This document shows positions 1-7,465 of a DNA stretch of 21,592 nucleotides, piece after piece. The DNA comes from Prevotellaceae bacterium UBA1720. GTDB lineage: Bacteria > Bacteroidota > Bacteroidia > Bacteroidales > Bacteroidaceae. The translations under genes were made by a program, and so were the position numbers. The notes under the pieces are model-generated. The model was not told the DNA's origin. It saw nothing but the letters and a program-made list of their open reading frames with translations, and did not search any database. The stretch covers positions 1 to 21,592 of the forward strand of contig DCIS01000144.1 of assembly GCA_002317475.1 (NCBI GenBank). Reading direction: 5' to 3'. Within the stretch, counting starts at the first letter, position 1; each line of letters opens with the position of its first letter.

Positions 1-511
1 GCTGGATGAGGATGCCTCAAAGCTTCCCGTACAGGATATCACCTTCTTGACCTTCAGTCAGAAAAATGGCAACGACCGTTTGCTGATTGTAGGTAAATCT
101 GCTGATGGCAAACAGGCACGCCTTTGGTCAAAGTCGTGGTCTACACTGACCGAGACAGAACAACAGGCTGGCTGGGTCTACTATAGTGAAAATGATGCAG
201 TGAAGGATACCTTCCCCCTGCTGAATCAATCGAATGTCATGAGGTACAATGGCAGTATTCTGCTGTTCGGTGGAGCATCTCAGGATACTGACAGCGAGAA
301 AGCGGTCAAGCCCCTTGGCAAACTCTTCCAAAGTCAGGATTATGGCATCACATGGCAGGAGCATACAGAGATGACTCTGGATAGCCGTATGACCACCTCT
401 GCCTCGGAGGCTGAGTTCATCACCGCTGCCTTGCAGGATGACAAGTACATCTGGGTGCTGGTGGATGGTCAGTTGTGGCGAGGACGTTTCAACGGAGTGT
501 CGTTTGAGTAA
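1..511 (+). CDS. DUF6242-like beta-propeller protein, 3' end (partial)
   Basis: The reading frame is already open at base 2 and runs to TAA at 509-511, so the gene starts before the window and only about 169 C-terminal residues are visible. They contain a kelch-like stretch (RYNGSILLFGGAS) and a sialidase-type Asp-box (SQDYGITW), both typical of beta-propeller blades. The end comes 22 bases before the DUF6089-like outer-membrane gene. In Bacteroidales a DUF6242 propeller protein, often a lipoprotein, commonly sits just here, upstream of a DUF6089 protein and uppS; that is the basis for the name. No enzymatic residues can be assigned. The N-terminus, including any signal peptide, is outside the window. 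Propeller character is fairly certain; the exact family is an inference from motif and context. Confidence 0.7.
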   Translation, partial: LDEDASKLPVQDITFLTFSQKNGNDRLLIVGKSADGKQARLWSKSWSTLTETEQQAGWVYYSENDAVKDTFPLLNQSNVMRYNGSILLFGGASQDTDSEKAVKPLGKLFQSQDYGITWQEHTEMTLDSRMTTSASEAEFITAALQDDKYIWVLVDGQLWRGRFNGVSFE

Positions 512-533
512 TTGAAAGCCCACCCCAGGAAGA

Positions 534-1247
534 ATGAAGCACTGGTATATCATCATACTGCTCCTTGCACTGCCCATGAAAGGGTGGTCACAGGACTTGG
601 AGTATCAGGTGGAACTGGGTGGTGCATTGGGAACATGTTTTTACACGGGTGATGCCAATAGCACGCCTTTCAAGCATACCAGCGCGATGGGTGGTGCCGT
701 AGTGAGAAGAAACCTGAACCCCCGAATGGTGATCAAGGGAGACCTGGCCATGGGTCATATCAGTGGCAACTCAGAAGGATATTACATCCCTACAAATGCC
801 ACCAGTAAGACGCCAGAGGGTGGTACGCTGACCACTGTTGATTTCAAGCGTAACCTGATAGACTTGGGAGCGCAGTTTGAATTCAATTTCTGGGGCTATG
901 GCCTTGGAGGCAGTTATAAGGGAAACAGTCCCATTACCCCTTATGCCACTATCGGTCTGGGATTTACCCTGGCTTTTGGTGGTACGGCAAATGCAAATCT
1001 GGCACTCAATGCCCCTTTCGGAGCAGGAGTGAAATACAAGATCAGACCACGACTGAATGTAGGAGCTGAGTGGACGATGAGGTTCACCACGATAGACAAA
1101 CTGGATGTGAGCAAAGAGGAAGCACAGCAACTGTTCCAGCCTTATGGCATAAAGAGTTCTGGGTTTAAGAACAAGGATTGCTACTCCTTCCTGATGTTCT
1201 TCGTGACCTACGACCTCTGCCCCAAGCTGAGAAAGTGCAACAACTGA
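534..1247 (+). CDS. DUF6089-like outer-membrane beta-barrel protein
   Basis: A protein of 237 residues. The N-terminus MKHWYIIILLLALPMKGWSQ is a signal peptide with likely cleavage after Ser/Gln around residue 20, so the product is exported. The mature part has alternating aromatic and glycine-rich strands, for example around YGLGGSYKGN and PYATIGLGFTLAFGG, and ends in strand-like VTYDLCPKL, consistent with a small outer-membrane beta-barrel. An AGGAAGA sequence lies a few bases before the ATG and supports this start. It sits between the propeller gene and uppS, the usual place of the DUF6089 family in Bacteroidales. The molecular role is unknown; context suggests outer-membrane biogenesis or maintenance. 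The barrel call is inferred from composition, with no catalytic motif visible. Confidence 0.75.
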   Translation: MKHWYIIILLLALPMKGWSQDLEYQVELGGALGTCFYTGDANSTPFKHTSAMGGAVVRRNLNPRMVIKGDLAMGHISGNSEGYYIPTNATSKTPEGGTLTTVDFKRNLIDLGAQFEFNFWGYGLGGSYKGNSPITPYATIGLGFTLAFGGTANANLALNAPFGAGVKYKIRPRLNVGAEWTMRFTTIDKLDVSKEEAQQLFQPYGIKSSGFKNKDCYSFLMFFVTYDLCPKLRKCNN

Positions 1248-1304
1248 CAGACCGTTAGGGATAGATAAAAAAGAAACATACAAAGCAATAAAAACATACA
1301 AGAT

Positions 1305-2063
1305 ATGACACTGAAAGATCAGATAGATATGGAGCGCCTTCCTAAGCATATCGCCATGATCATGGATGGTAATGGCAGATGGGCTCAGGCAAGGGGTTTG
1401 CACCGCGCAGCCGGTCACAACCAAGGCGTAGACACGGTAACCCGTATTACGGAGGAATGTACCCGACTGGGTGTCAAGTACCTCACGCTCTATACCTTCA
1501 GTACAGAAAACTGGAACCGACCCTCGGCCGAGGTAACTGCTTTGATGCAACTTATCCTGAACCGTCTGTTGGAGGAGGTGTTCATGAAGAATAATGTACG
1601 TCTTCGTGTGATTGGTGATATGAGTCGTCTGCCAGAGGATGTCCTGAACCATCTGAACGAGATATGCAGACACACCGAGAAGAACGACCGTATGACCCTG
1701 GTGCTGGCCATCAGTTATTCATCGCGCTGGGAGTTGACCAACGCCATGCAGCAGATTGCCCAGAAGGTAAGTGACGGCATACTGAAGCCTGAGGAAGTGA
1801 CTGAGGAAACCATCAATCAGCACCTCCAGACCAATTTCATGCCAGAGCCCGAACTGCTTATCCGCACTGGTGGTGAATATCGCATCAGCAACTACCTGCT
1901 GTGGCAGTGTGCCTATAGCGAGTTCTACTTTACCAAGGATTTCTGGCCTGACTTCCTGGAGGAACAACTCTACCAAGCCATCATTGACTACCAGCAGCGT
2001 CAGCGCCGTTTCGGAAAGACAGGCGAACAAGTACAAGAGGATAAGAAAGCAACAAACATATAA
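1305..2063 (+). CDS. uppS: Isoprenyl transferase (undecaprenyl diphosphate synthase)
   Basis: A cis-prenyltransferase of 252 residues, the usual family length. It condenses farnesyl diphosphate with isopentenyl diphosphates to make undecaprenyl diphosphate, the lipid carrier for peptidoglycan and O-antigen. Family signature 1 is intact: HIAMIMDGNGRWA at residues 15-27, with catalytic Asp21. The C-terminal signature RTGGEYRISNYLLWQ, which binds the incoming isopentenyl diphosphate, is also present; the second residue of RTSGE is glycine here. It lies 57 bases after the DUF6089-like gene, and its stop codon shares one base with the start of bamA (TAATG), so the two are almost certainly translationally coupled. 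This pairing of lipid-carrier synthesis with outer-membrane assembly is standard in Bacteroidales. Confidence 0.97.
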   Translation: MTLKDQIDMERLPKHIAMIMDGNGRWAQARGLHRAAGHNQGVDTVTRITEECTRLGVKYLTLYTFSTENWNRPSAEVTALMQLILNRLLEEVFMKNNVRLRVIGDMSRLPEDVLNHLNEICRHTEKNDRMTLVLAISYSSRWELTNAMQQIAQKVSDGILKPEEVTEETINQHLQTNFMPEPELLIRTGGEYRISNYLLWQCAYSEFYFTKDFWPDFLEEQLYQAIIDYQQRQRRFGKTGEQVQEDKKATNI

Positions 2064-4705
2064 TGAAACGCATATACCTTATTATTATTACGCTAATCAT
2101 TGCCGTGATGCCCGTGCTGGCACAGTGGAATGAAGTGCAGGTAAAGCCAGAAATAGACTATTCCCGCTCTCCACGTTCCTATACGCTTGCCGGTGTAACT
2201 GTCAGTGGTGTTGATAATTATGATGAATATCTGTTGGTAGGACTCTCTGGTCTTACTGTCGGTCAGCGCATCAATCTGCCTGGTGATGAGATTACCAAGG
2301 CTATCAAGCGCTATTGGCGACACGGACTCTTCTCCAATGTGGCAATCAGTGTGGATAGTATCGTAGGAGTAAATGCTTACCTGCATATTGCCCTCACACA
2401 GTTGCCCACGATTTCTACAATCAACTACAATGGAGTGAAGAAGTCCGAGCGTGAGGATCTGGAGACCAAGTTGGGTCTGGTAAAGGGTAACCAGTTGGCA
2501 CCTAACACCATCAACCGTGCCAAGATTCTGGGTAAACGCTACTTCGATGATAAAGGTTTCGGAAATGCAGATATTCAGATTCTCTATCGTGATGACGTGG
2601 CACAGCCAGGCAAGGTGATTGTGGATGTGAACATTGACAAGAAGGATAAGTTGCGTGTGAACCACATCTATCTGACAGGTAACGAAAAACTGAATGAAAA
2701 GGGTATCAAGGGTACACTGTTCACGGCCGGTGCACTGAAGACTATTCACGAACGTGGTTCGATGGCCAGTTGGTTCCGCTCCAAGAAGTTCGTAGAGAAG
2801 AAGTACAAGGAGGCCAAGGAAAATCTGCTGAACAAGTACGGTGAACTGGGTTATCGTGATGCTATCATCTTGAGTGACAGCGTGGTTCCCTTTGACGAAA
2901 AGAGTGTAGATGTCTATCTGAATATTGAGGAGGGACAGCGCTACTACATTCGCGATATCGCCTGGGTAGGTAACACACTCTACCCAACAGAATACCTGCA
3001 GGCTGTGTTGAACATGAAACCGGGTGATGTGTACAACCAGAAGCGCCTGAACGAACGTCTGAGTAGTGATAACGACGCTGTGGGCAACCTCTACTACAAC
3101 AATGGTTATGTGTTCTACCGTCTGAATCCCATAGAGAAGAACATTGTGGGTGACTCAATCGATCTGGAGATGCGTATCACAGAGGGTACCCAGGCTCATT
3201 TCAGTCATGTGAAGATCTCGGGTAACGATCGTGTGTATGAGAATGTAGTGCGTCGTGAGTTGCGTAACAAACCCGGTGACCTCTTCAACAAGGATGCCTT
3301 GGAGCGTTCATACCGTGAGATTGCTGCTATGGGACATTTTGATGCAGAGGCTATCAACTATGACATCCAACCCAATCCTGATGACGGAACAGTAGATCTG
3401 GCATGGGACTTGGTATCGAAATCTAACGACCAGGTAGAGTTCTCCTTGGGTTATGGTCAGACAGGTGTGATTGGTAAGATCGGTTTGAAGTTCAGCAACT
3501 TCAGTATGGCCAATCTCTTTAACAAGAATGGTCTGCGTCGTGGTGTGATGCCTCAGGGAAATGGCGAGACCTTCAGTATCAGTGGTCAGACCAACGGTCG
3601 ATACTATCAGGCATATAGCGTTTCTTACGTCAATCCCTGGTGTGGAGGAAAGCGTCCTAACCAGTTGTCTGTCAGTGCATTCTTCTCAAAGCAGACTGAC
3701 GTAAGTGACAACTATTACAACTCGGCTGCTTACAATAGTTTGTACAACAGTTATCTGTATGGCGGTTATGGCTATGGTGGTTATGGCAACTATGGCAGTT
3801 ACTATGAGAACTACTATGATCCTGACAAGTTCGTTAAGATTATGGGTCTCAGCGTCGGTTGGGGTAAGCGTCTGCGTTGGCCTGATGACTACTTCCAGTT
3901 TATGGCCGAATTGTCATATACTCGTTATAGTCTGAAGGATTGGTCGTACTTCCTGGTGTCAAATGGCTCATGTAACAACGTGAACGTAGGTTTCACCTTG
4001 ACCCGTTCATCTACAGCCAACCCCATCTTCCCACGCAGTGGTTCTGAGTTCTTGTTCTCAGCTTCATTCACTCCTCCTTACTCTCTATGGGATGGCAAGG
4101 ATTATGCAAATCTGGCCAATAACTACTACTCAAGCAATTACCAGACAGAGTTGCAGGAGAAGTATCGCTGGATTGAGTACCATAAGTGGAAATTCAAGGG
4201 TCGTACCTTTACTCCTCTGACTCCAGGTAATAAGTGTCTGGTGCTGATGACTCGCGTGGAGTTCGGTTTGCTGGGTCACTATAATGTCAACAAGAAATCT
4301 CCTTTCGAGACCTTCTATGTGGGTGGTGATGGTACTTCCGGATACAGTTACAACTATGGTACAGAGACCATTGGTCTGAGAGGATATGACAATGGTGCCT
4401 TGACCCCCAGAGGTTATAGCGGTTATGCCTACGATCGTCTGACTATGGAGTTGCGCTATCCCCTGATGCTCGGTGCAAGTACTAATATCTATGCCCTTGG
4501 TTTCGTGGAAGGTGGTAATGCCTGGACCAGTGTAAAGAAGTTCAATCCCTTTGACCTGAAGCGTTCTGCCGGTGTGGGTGTACGTGTATATCTTCCGATG
4601 GTGGGTCTGCTGGGTATTGACTGGGCTTACGGTTTTGACAGCGTATTTGGCTCGAAGTCATACTCTGGTAGCCAGTTCCACTTCATCCTGGGACAGGAGT
4701 TCTAA
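2063..4705 (+). CDS. bamA: Outer-membrane assembly factor BamA (Omp85 family)
   Basis: A protein of 880 residues that folds and inserts beta-barrel proteins into the outer membrane. A signal peptide (MKRIYLIIITLIIAVMPVLA) is followed by a POTRA region spanning roughly residues 40-450, with recurring strand pairs such as INYNGVKKSERE and VNHIYLTGNEKLNE, then a C-terminal 16-strand-type barrel ending in the terminal aromatic HFILGQEF. The barrel-lumen motif usually written VRGF reads LRGY at residues 772-775. Residues about 551-586 form an unusual Tyr/Gly-rich stretch with 14 tyrosines in 36 residues, probably an extracellular loop of the barrel. The start codon overlaps the uppS stop. Skp-like chaperone genes follow, matching a working envelope-assembly block. 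No separate promoter is evident. Confidence 0.96.
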   Translation: MKRIYLIIITLIIAVMPVLAQWNEVQVKPEIDYSRSPRSYTLAGVTVSGVDNYDEYLLVGLSGLTVGQRINLPGDEITKAIKRYWRHGLFSNVAISVDSIVGVNAYLHIALTQLPTISTINYNGVKKSEREDLETKLGLVKGNQLAPNTINRAKILGKRYFDDKGFGNADIQILYRDDVAQPGKVIVDVNIDKKDKLRVNHIYLTGNEKLNEKGIKGTLFTAGALKTIHERGSMASWFRSKKFVEKKYKEAKENLLNKYGELGYRDAIILSDSVVPFDEKSVDVYLNIEEGQRYYIRDIAWVGNTLYPTEYLQAVLNMKPGDVYNQKRLNERLSSDNDAVGNLYYNNGYVFYRLNPIEKNIVGDSIDLEMRITEGTQAHFSHVKISGNDRVYENVVRRELRNKPGDLFNKDALERSYREIAAMGHFDAEAINYDIQPNPDDGTVDLAWDLVSKSNDQVEFSLGYGQTGVIGKIGLKFSNFSMANLFNKNGLRRGVMPQGNGETFSISGQTNGRYYQAYSVSYVNPWCGGKRPNQLSVSAFFSKQTDVSDNYYNSAAYNSLYNSYLYGGYGYGGYGNYGSYYENYYDPDKFVKIMGLSVGWGKRLRWPDDYFQFMAELSYTRYSLKDWSYFLVSNGSCNNVNVGFTLTRSSTANPIFPRSGSEFLFSASFTPPYSLWDGKDYANLANNYYSSNYQTELQEKYRWIEYHKWKFKGRTFTPLTPGNKCLVLMTRVEFGLLGHYNVNKKSPFETFYVGGDGTSGYSYNYGTETIGLRGYDNGALTPRGYSGYAYDRLTMELRYPLMLGASTNIYALGFVEGGNAWTSVKKFNPFDLKRSAGVGVRVYLPMVGLLGIDWAYGFDSVFGSKSYSGSQFHFILGQEF

Positions 4706-4776
4706 TACATCAGGAATGTGATAATTCAATTTAAAACCTCAAAAATAGTATAACCTTATTTATAATATATAGGAAT

Positions 4777-5292
4777 ATGAAGAAGATCATGATGACCCTG
4801 TTGGTGATGCTTTGCACAGCAAACTTTGCCAGCGCACAGAAGTTCGTATTAATTGACATGGAGTATATTTTGAAGAATATTCCCGCTTACGAGCGTGCCA
4901 ACGAGCAGTTGAACCAGGTTAGTAAGAAATGGGATGCTGAGGTTGAGGCCTTGAACAACGAGGCAAAGACGCTCTACAAGAACTACCAGAGCGAGGCTGT
5001 ATTCCTGAGTCAGGAAGAGAAGACTCGCCGTGAAGAGGCTATCGTGGCTAAGGAGAAAGAGGCCAGCGACTTGAAGCGTAAGTACTTCAGCACGGAAGGT
5101 GAATTGTTCAAGAAGCGTGAGAGTCTGATGACTCCCATCCAGGATGAAATCTATAATGCTGTAAAGGATATCTGCGAGCAGAAGGGTTACTCTCTGGTGT
5201 TGGATCGTGCCTCTGATTCCGGTATCATCTATGCCTCTCCCAAGATTGATATCAGCAATGAGGTATTGCTGAAGTTGGGTTACGGAAACTAA
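4777..5292 (+). CDS. OmpH/Skp family periplasmic chaperone (first copy)
   Basis: A protein of 171 residues with a signal peptide (MKKIMMTLLVMLCTANFASA) and cleavage before QKFVLIDM. The mature N-terminus KFVLIDMEYILKNIP is the typical OmpH start strand. The middle is a long charged alpha-helical, coiled-coil stretch rich in Lys/Glu/Gln (roughly residues 40-115). The C-terminal strand SLVLDRASDSGIIYASPKIDIS matches the family core. Skp-type trimers hold unfolded outer-membrane proteins in the periplasm and pass them to BamA, which is encoded 71 bases upstream. An AGGAAT sequence precedes the ATG. It is the first of three consecutive paralogues and keeps the family's usual length. Confidence 0.92.
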   Translation: MKKIMMTLLVMLCTANFASAQKFVLIDMEYILKNIPAYERANEQLNQVSKKWDAEVEALNNEAKTLYKNYQSEAVFLSQEEKTRREEAIVAKEKEASDLKRKYFSTEGELFKKRESLMTPIQDEIYNAVKDICEQKGYSLVLDRASDSGIIYASPKIDISNEVLLKLGYGN

Positions 5293-5365
5293 TGCCTTGC
5301 ATTTCTTGTCTTGGCACATACAAAACGCAAAAGATAATATAAACAAAATAATACAATCAAACAAA

Positions 5366-5863
5366 ATGAAAAAGTTTCTTTTGGCCATCCTTTTGATGGC
5401 ACCCCTGAGCATTTTCGCTCAGAAGTTTGCACACTTTGATCTTTCACAGGTTATTCCCAACATGAAGGAGTACACCGCAGCACAGGCAGAGTTGGAGAAC
5501 CTTGCTACACAGTACAGCGATGACTTGAAGCGTATGCAGGAAGAGTTCCAGAAGAAGTATGAGGATTTCCAGAAGCAGGAGGCTAATCTGCTTGAGAACG
5601 TTAAGCAGCGTCGTGTAACTGAGTTGCAGGAACTGGACCAGCGCATTCAGCAGACTGCTCAGGACAACCAGGTAGCATACCAGAAGGCTCAGAACGAGAA
5701 GTTGCAGGAGATTAACAACCTCGTTATGGCTGCAGTGAAGAAGGTAGGTGAGGCTGGCAGCTATATTTACATCGTAGATATCTCTACAGGTGCTATCCCC
5801 TTCGTAAACCCCACTCTGAGCACTGATGTCACCGCTGATATCAAGAAGGCTCTGGGTATGTAA
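5366..5863 (+). CDS. OmpH/Skp family periplasmic chaperone (second copy)
   Basis: A protein of 165 residues. I place the start at the ATG at 5366, because MKKFLLAILLMAPLSIFAQ is a textbook signal peptide. The frame is open back to a TTG at 5297, but those 23 extra residues are polar and would bury the signal peptide. The mature part starts KFAHFDLSQVIPNM, followed by a Gln/Glu/Lys-rich coiled coil (about residues 35-115) and a C-terminal YIVDISTGAIPFVNP strand region. It is the canonical Skp-like layout and should act as a holdase for outer-membrane proteins on their way to BamA. The third copy begins only 5 bases after its stop, so the two are almost certainly co-translated. Confidence 0.92.
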   Translation: MKKFLLAILLMAPLSIFAQKFAHFDLSQVIPNMKEYTAAQAELENLATQYSDDLKRMQEEFQKKYEDFQKQEANLLENVKQRRVTELQELDQRIQQTAQDNQVAYQKAQNEKLQEINNLVMAAVKKVGEAGSYIYIVDISTGAIPFVNPTLSTDVTADIKKALGM

Positions 5864-5868
5864 TTGAT

Positions 5869-6531
5869 ATGACTAATAAGAAAAGTTTATACCTTTTATT
5901 CCTGTTGCTGCTACCTCTTTCGGTAGCAGCACAGGTAAAGTTTGGCTATCTCAGTTATCGTACCATCTGTCAGGAGATGCCTCAGTATGTGGGTGCACAG
6001 CAGCAACTGCATGAACTGAAGGCTGTCTATGAGAAGGAGGCAGAACGAGGCGAGGAGGAATTCAAGCGTAAGTTTGCCGACTTCCTGCAGGGACAGAAAG
6101 ATTTCCCTGCCAATATCCTGCAGAAGCGTCAGGCAGAATTGCAGGAACTGATGGACAAAGGCATCAAGTTCCGCAAGGAGGCTGAGAAACTTCTGTCAGA
6201 TGCTGAGAAGTCACTCCTGCACAACCTTTCCAAGCAACTGGACGAGGCGATTTTGTCTGTTGGCAAGGAGATAGGCTATGCCTTTATCCTGAACATTGAC
6301 GACAATGCCTGTCCTTTCATCAATCCCCTTCTTGGTGATGATGTCAGCAACTTGGTGCGTGAAAAACTGGGCATTCCCGTTATCGAGGTGACTCGTCCCG
6401 AAGCCACAGAGACTACAGAGGAGGGACAGTCTCATAAGGATGCTCCAAAAGAGGATACTCCTGAAGCTGACACTCACGATGAGGCTCATCAGGAGTCAGC
6501 AGATACTATTGTTCCCGTACAACCATCATGA
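5869..6531 (+). CDS. OmpH/Skp family protein with acidic C-terminal tail (third copy)
   Basis: A protein of 220 residues: signal peptide (residues 1-21, ending SVAAQ), OmpH start strand VKFGYLSYRTICQEMP, coiled-coil middle, and the conserved core end FILNIDDNACPFINP. It differs from the two upstream copies by an extra tail of about 45 residues, rich in Glu, Asp, Thr and His with almost no hydrophobic residues. That tail is probably disordered; its role is unknown. It lies 5 bases after the second copy and overlaps murI by 4 bases (ATGA), so expression is coupled to both. Family membership is clear from sequence and context; a distinct client or location is only an inference from the tail. Confidence 0.88.
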   Translation: MTNKKSLYLLFLLLLPLSVAAQVKFGYLSYRTICQEMPQYVGAQQQLHELKAVYEKEAERGEEEFKRKFADFLQGQKDFPANILQKRQAELQELMDKGIKFRKEAEKLLSDAEKSLLHNLSKQLDEAILSVGKEIGYAFILNIDDNACPFINPLLGDDVSNLVREKLGIPVIEVTRPEATETTEEGQSHKDAPKEDTPEADTHDEAHQESADTIVPVQPS

Positions 6532-7349
6532 CAGGACCTATTGGTATTTTTGACTCAGGGTACGGAGGTCTTACCATCCTGCGTCAGATACGTGGTTTGA
6601 TGCCTGAGTACGACTATCTGTATTTGGGTGACAATGCTCGTGCACCATACGGTACACGCAGCTTCGAACTTGTCTATGAGTTTACCTTGCAGGCTGTTCG
6701 CCGACTTTTTGACATGGGATGTCCCCTTGTCATCCTGGCCTGCAATACAGCCTCGGCAAAGGCTTTACGTAGCATTCAGCAGAACAATCTTCCTGAAATT
6801 GATCCTACTCGCCGTGTCTTGGGTATCATTCGCCCTACTGTTGAGGCTCTTGGTGAAATCTCGCACACCGGCCATATTGGTATCGTGGCCACTCCTGGCA
6901 CCATTCGCAGTCATACCTACGAACTGGAGATTGCCAAGTCCTATCCTGATATGCAAGTAACCTCAGAGGCTTGTCCTATGTGGGTTCCTTTGGTTGAGAA
7001 TCAGGAGTTCGACTCCCCAGGTGCCGATTATTTCGTTCAAAAACGCATCGGTAATCTGATGCATCACGATCCAGAGATTGATACCATCCTCCTGGGGTGT
7101 ACTCATTATCCCCTTTTGCTGGATAAGATTCTGAAGTATGTGCCTTCCAACGTCAAGGTCATACCTCAAGGCGAATATGTTGCCAACAGTCTTCAGCAGT
7201 ACCTGCTGCGCCACACTGATATGGAGCAACGCATCACACAAGGGGCAACATGCCGCTATCTCACTACCGAAGATCCCTCGATGTTCAATGAGAGTGCTAC
7301 GATTTTCCTGCGCCAACCTGTCACGGCAGAGCGCATAATACTTGACTAG
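6528..7349 (+). CDS. murI: Glutamate racemase
   Basis: A protein of 273 residues that converts L-glutamate to D-glutamate in the cytoplasm for the peptidoglycan stem peptide. The family motifs are intact: FDSGYGGL at residues 8-15, the first catalytic cysteine in ACNTAS (Cys72), and the second in GCTHYP (Cys191, followed by His193). Both catalytic cysteines are needed for the two-base mechanism, so the enzyme should be active. Length is normal. Its ATG overlaps the stop of the third Skp-like gene (ATGA). It is the last gene of the envelope block; a run of nine C (7363-7371) and a bidirectional terminator follow. Confidence 0.97.
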   Translation: MTGPIGIFDSGYGGLTILRQIRGLMPEYDYLYLGDNARAPYGTRSFELVYEFTLQAVRRLFDMGCPLVILACNTASAKALRSIQQNNLPEIDPTRRVLGIIRPTVEALGEISHTGHIGIVATPGTIRSHTYELEIAKSYPDMQVTSEACPMWVPLVENQEFDSPGADYFVQKRIGNLMHHDPEIDTILLGCTHYPLLLDKILKYVPSNVKVIPQGEYVANSLQQYLLRHTDMEQRITQGATCRYLTTEDPSMFNESATIFLRQPVTAERIILD

Positions 7350-7415
7350 TCAAAAGTTTTCACCCCCCCCCTCCAATGACTTACGGCCAGTCATTCTTCA
7401 GCCAAAAAAAGTAAA

Positions 7416-7441
7416 CCCCGAAGGCATCTGGACCTTCGGGG
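7416..7441. terminator. Bidirectional rho-independent terminator
   Basis: A perfect 9-bp stem, CCCCGAAGG at 7416-7424 paired with CCTTCGGGG at 7433-7441, closes an 8-base loop. A T-rich run (CTTATTTCTTCTT) follows on the plus strand and an A-rich run (AAAAAAAGTAAA) precedes it, giving T-richness on the minus strand too. It lies between convergent murI and the DUF349 gene and fits termination of both. Confidence 0.88.
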
Positions 7442-7465
7442 CTTATTTCTTCTTATGTAAGTGGC

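Noticed and set aside
771..1673. Open frame of 300 codons on the minus strand
   Set aside because: It is antisense to the DUF6089-like gene and uppS, both with strong family or structural support; the translation has no recognisable domain and a random-looking composition.
5297..5365. TTG-started N-terminal extension of the second Skp-like protein
   Set aside because: It would place 23 polar residues before a perfect signal peptide at 5366.
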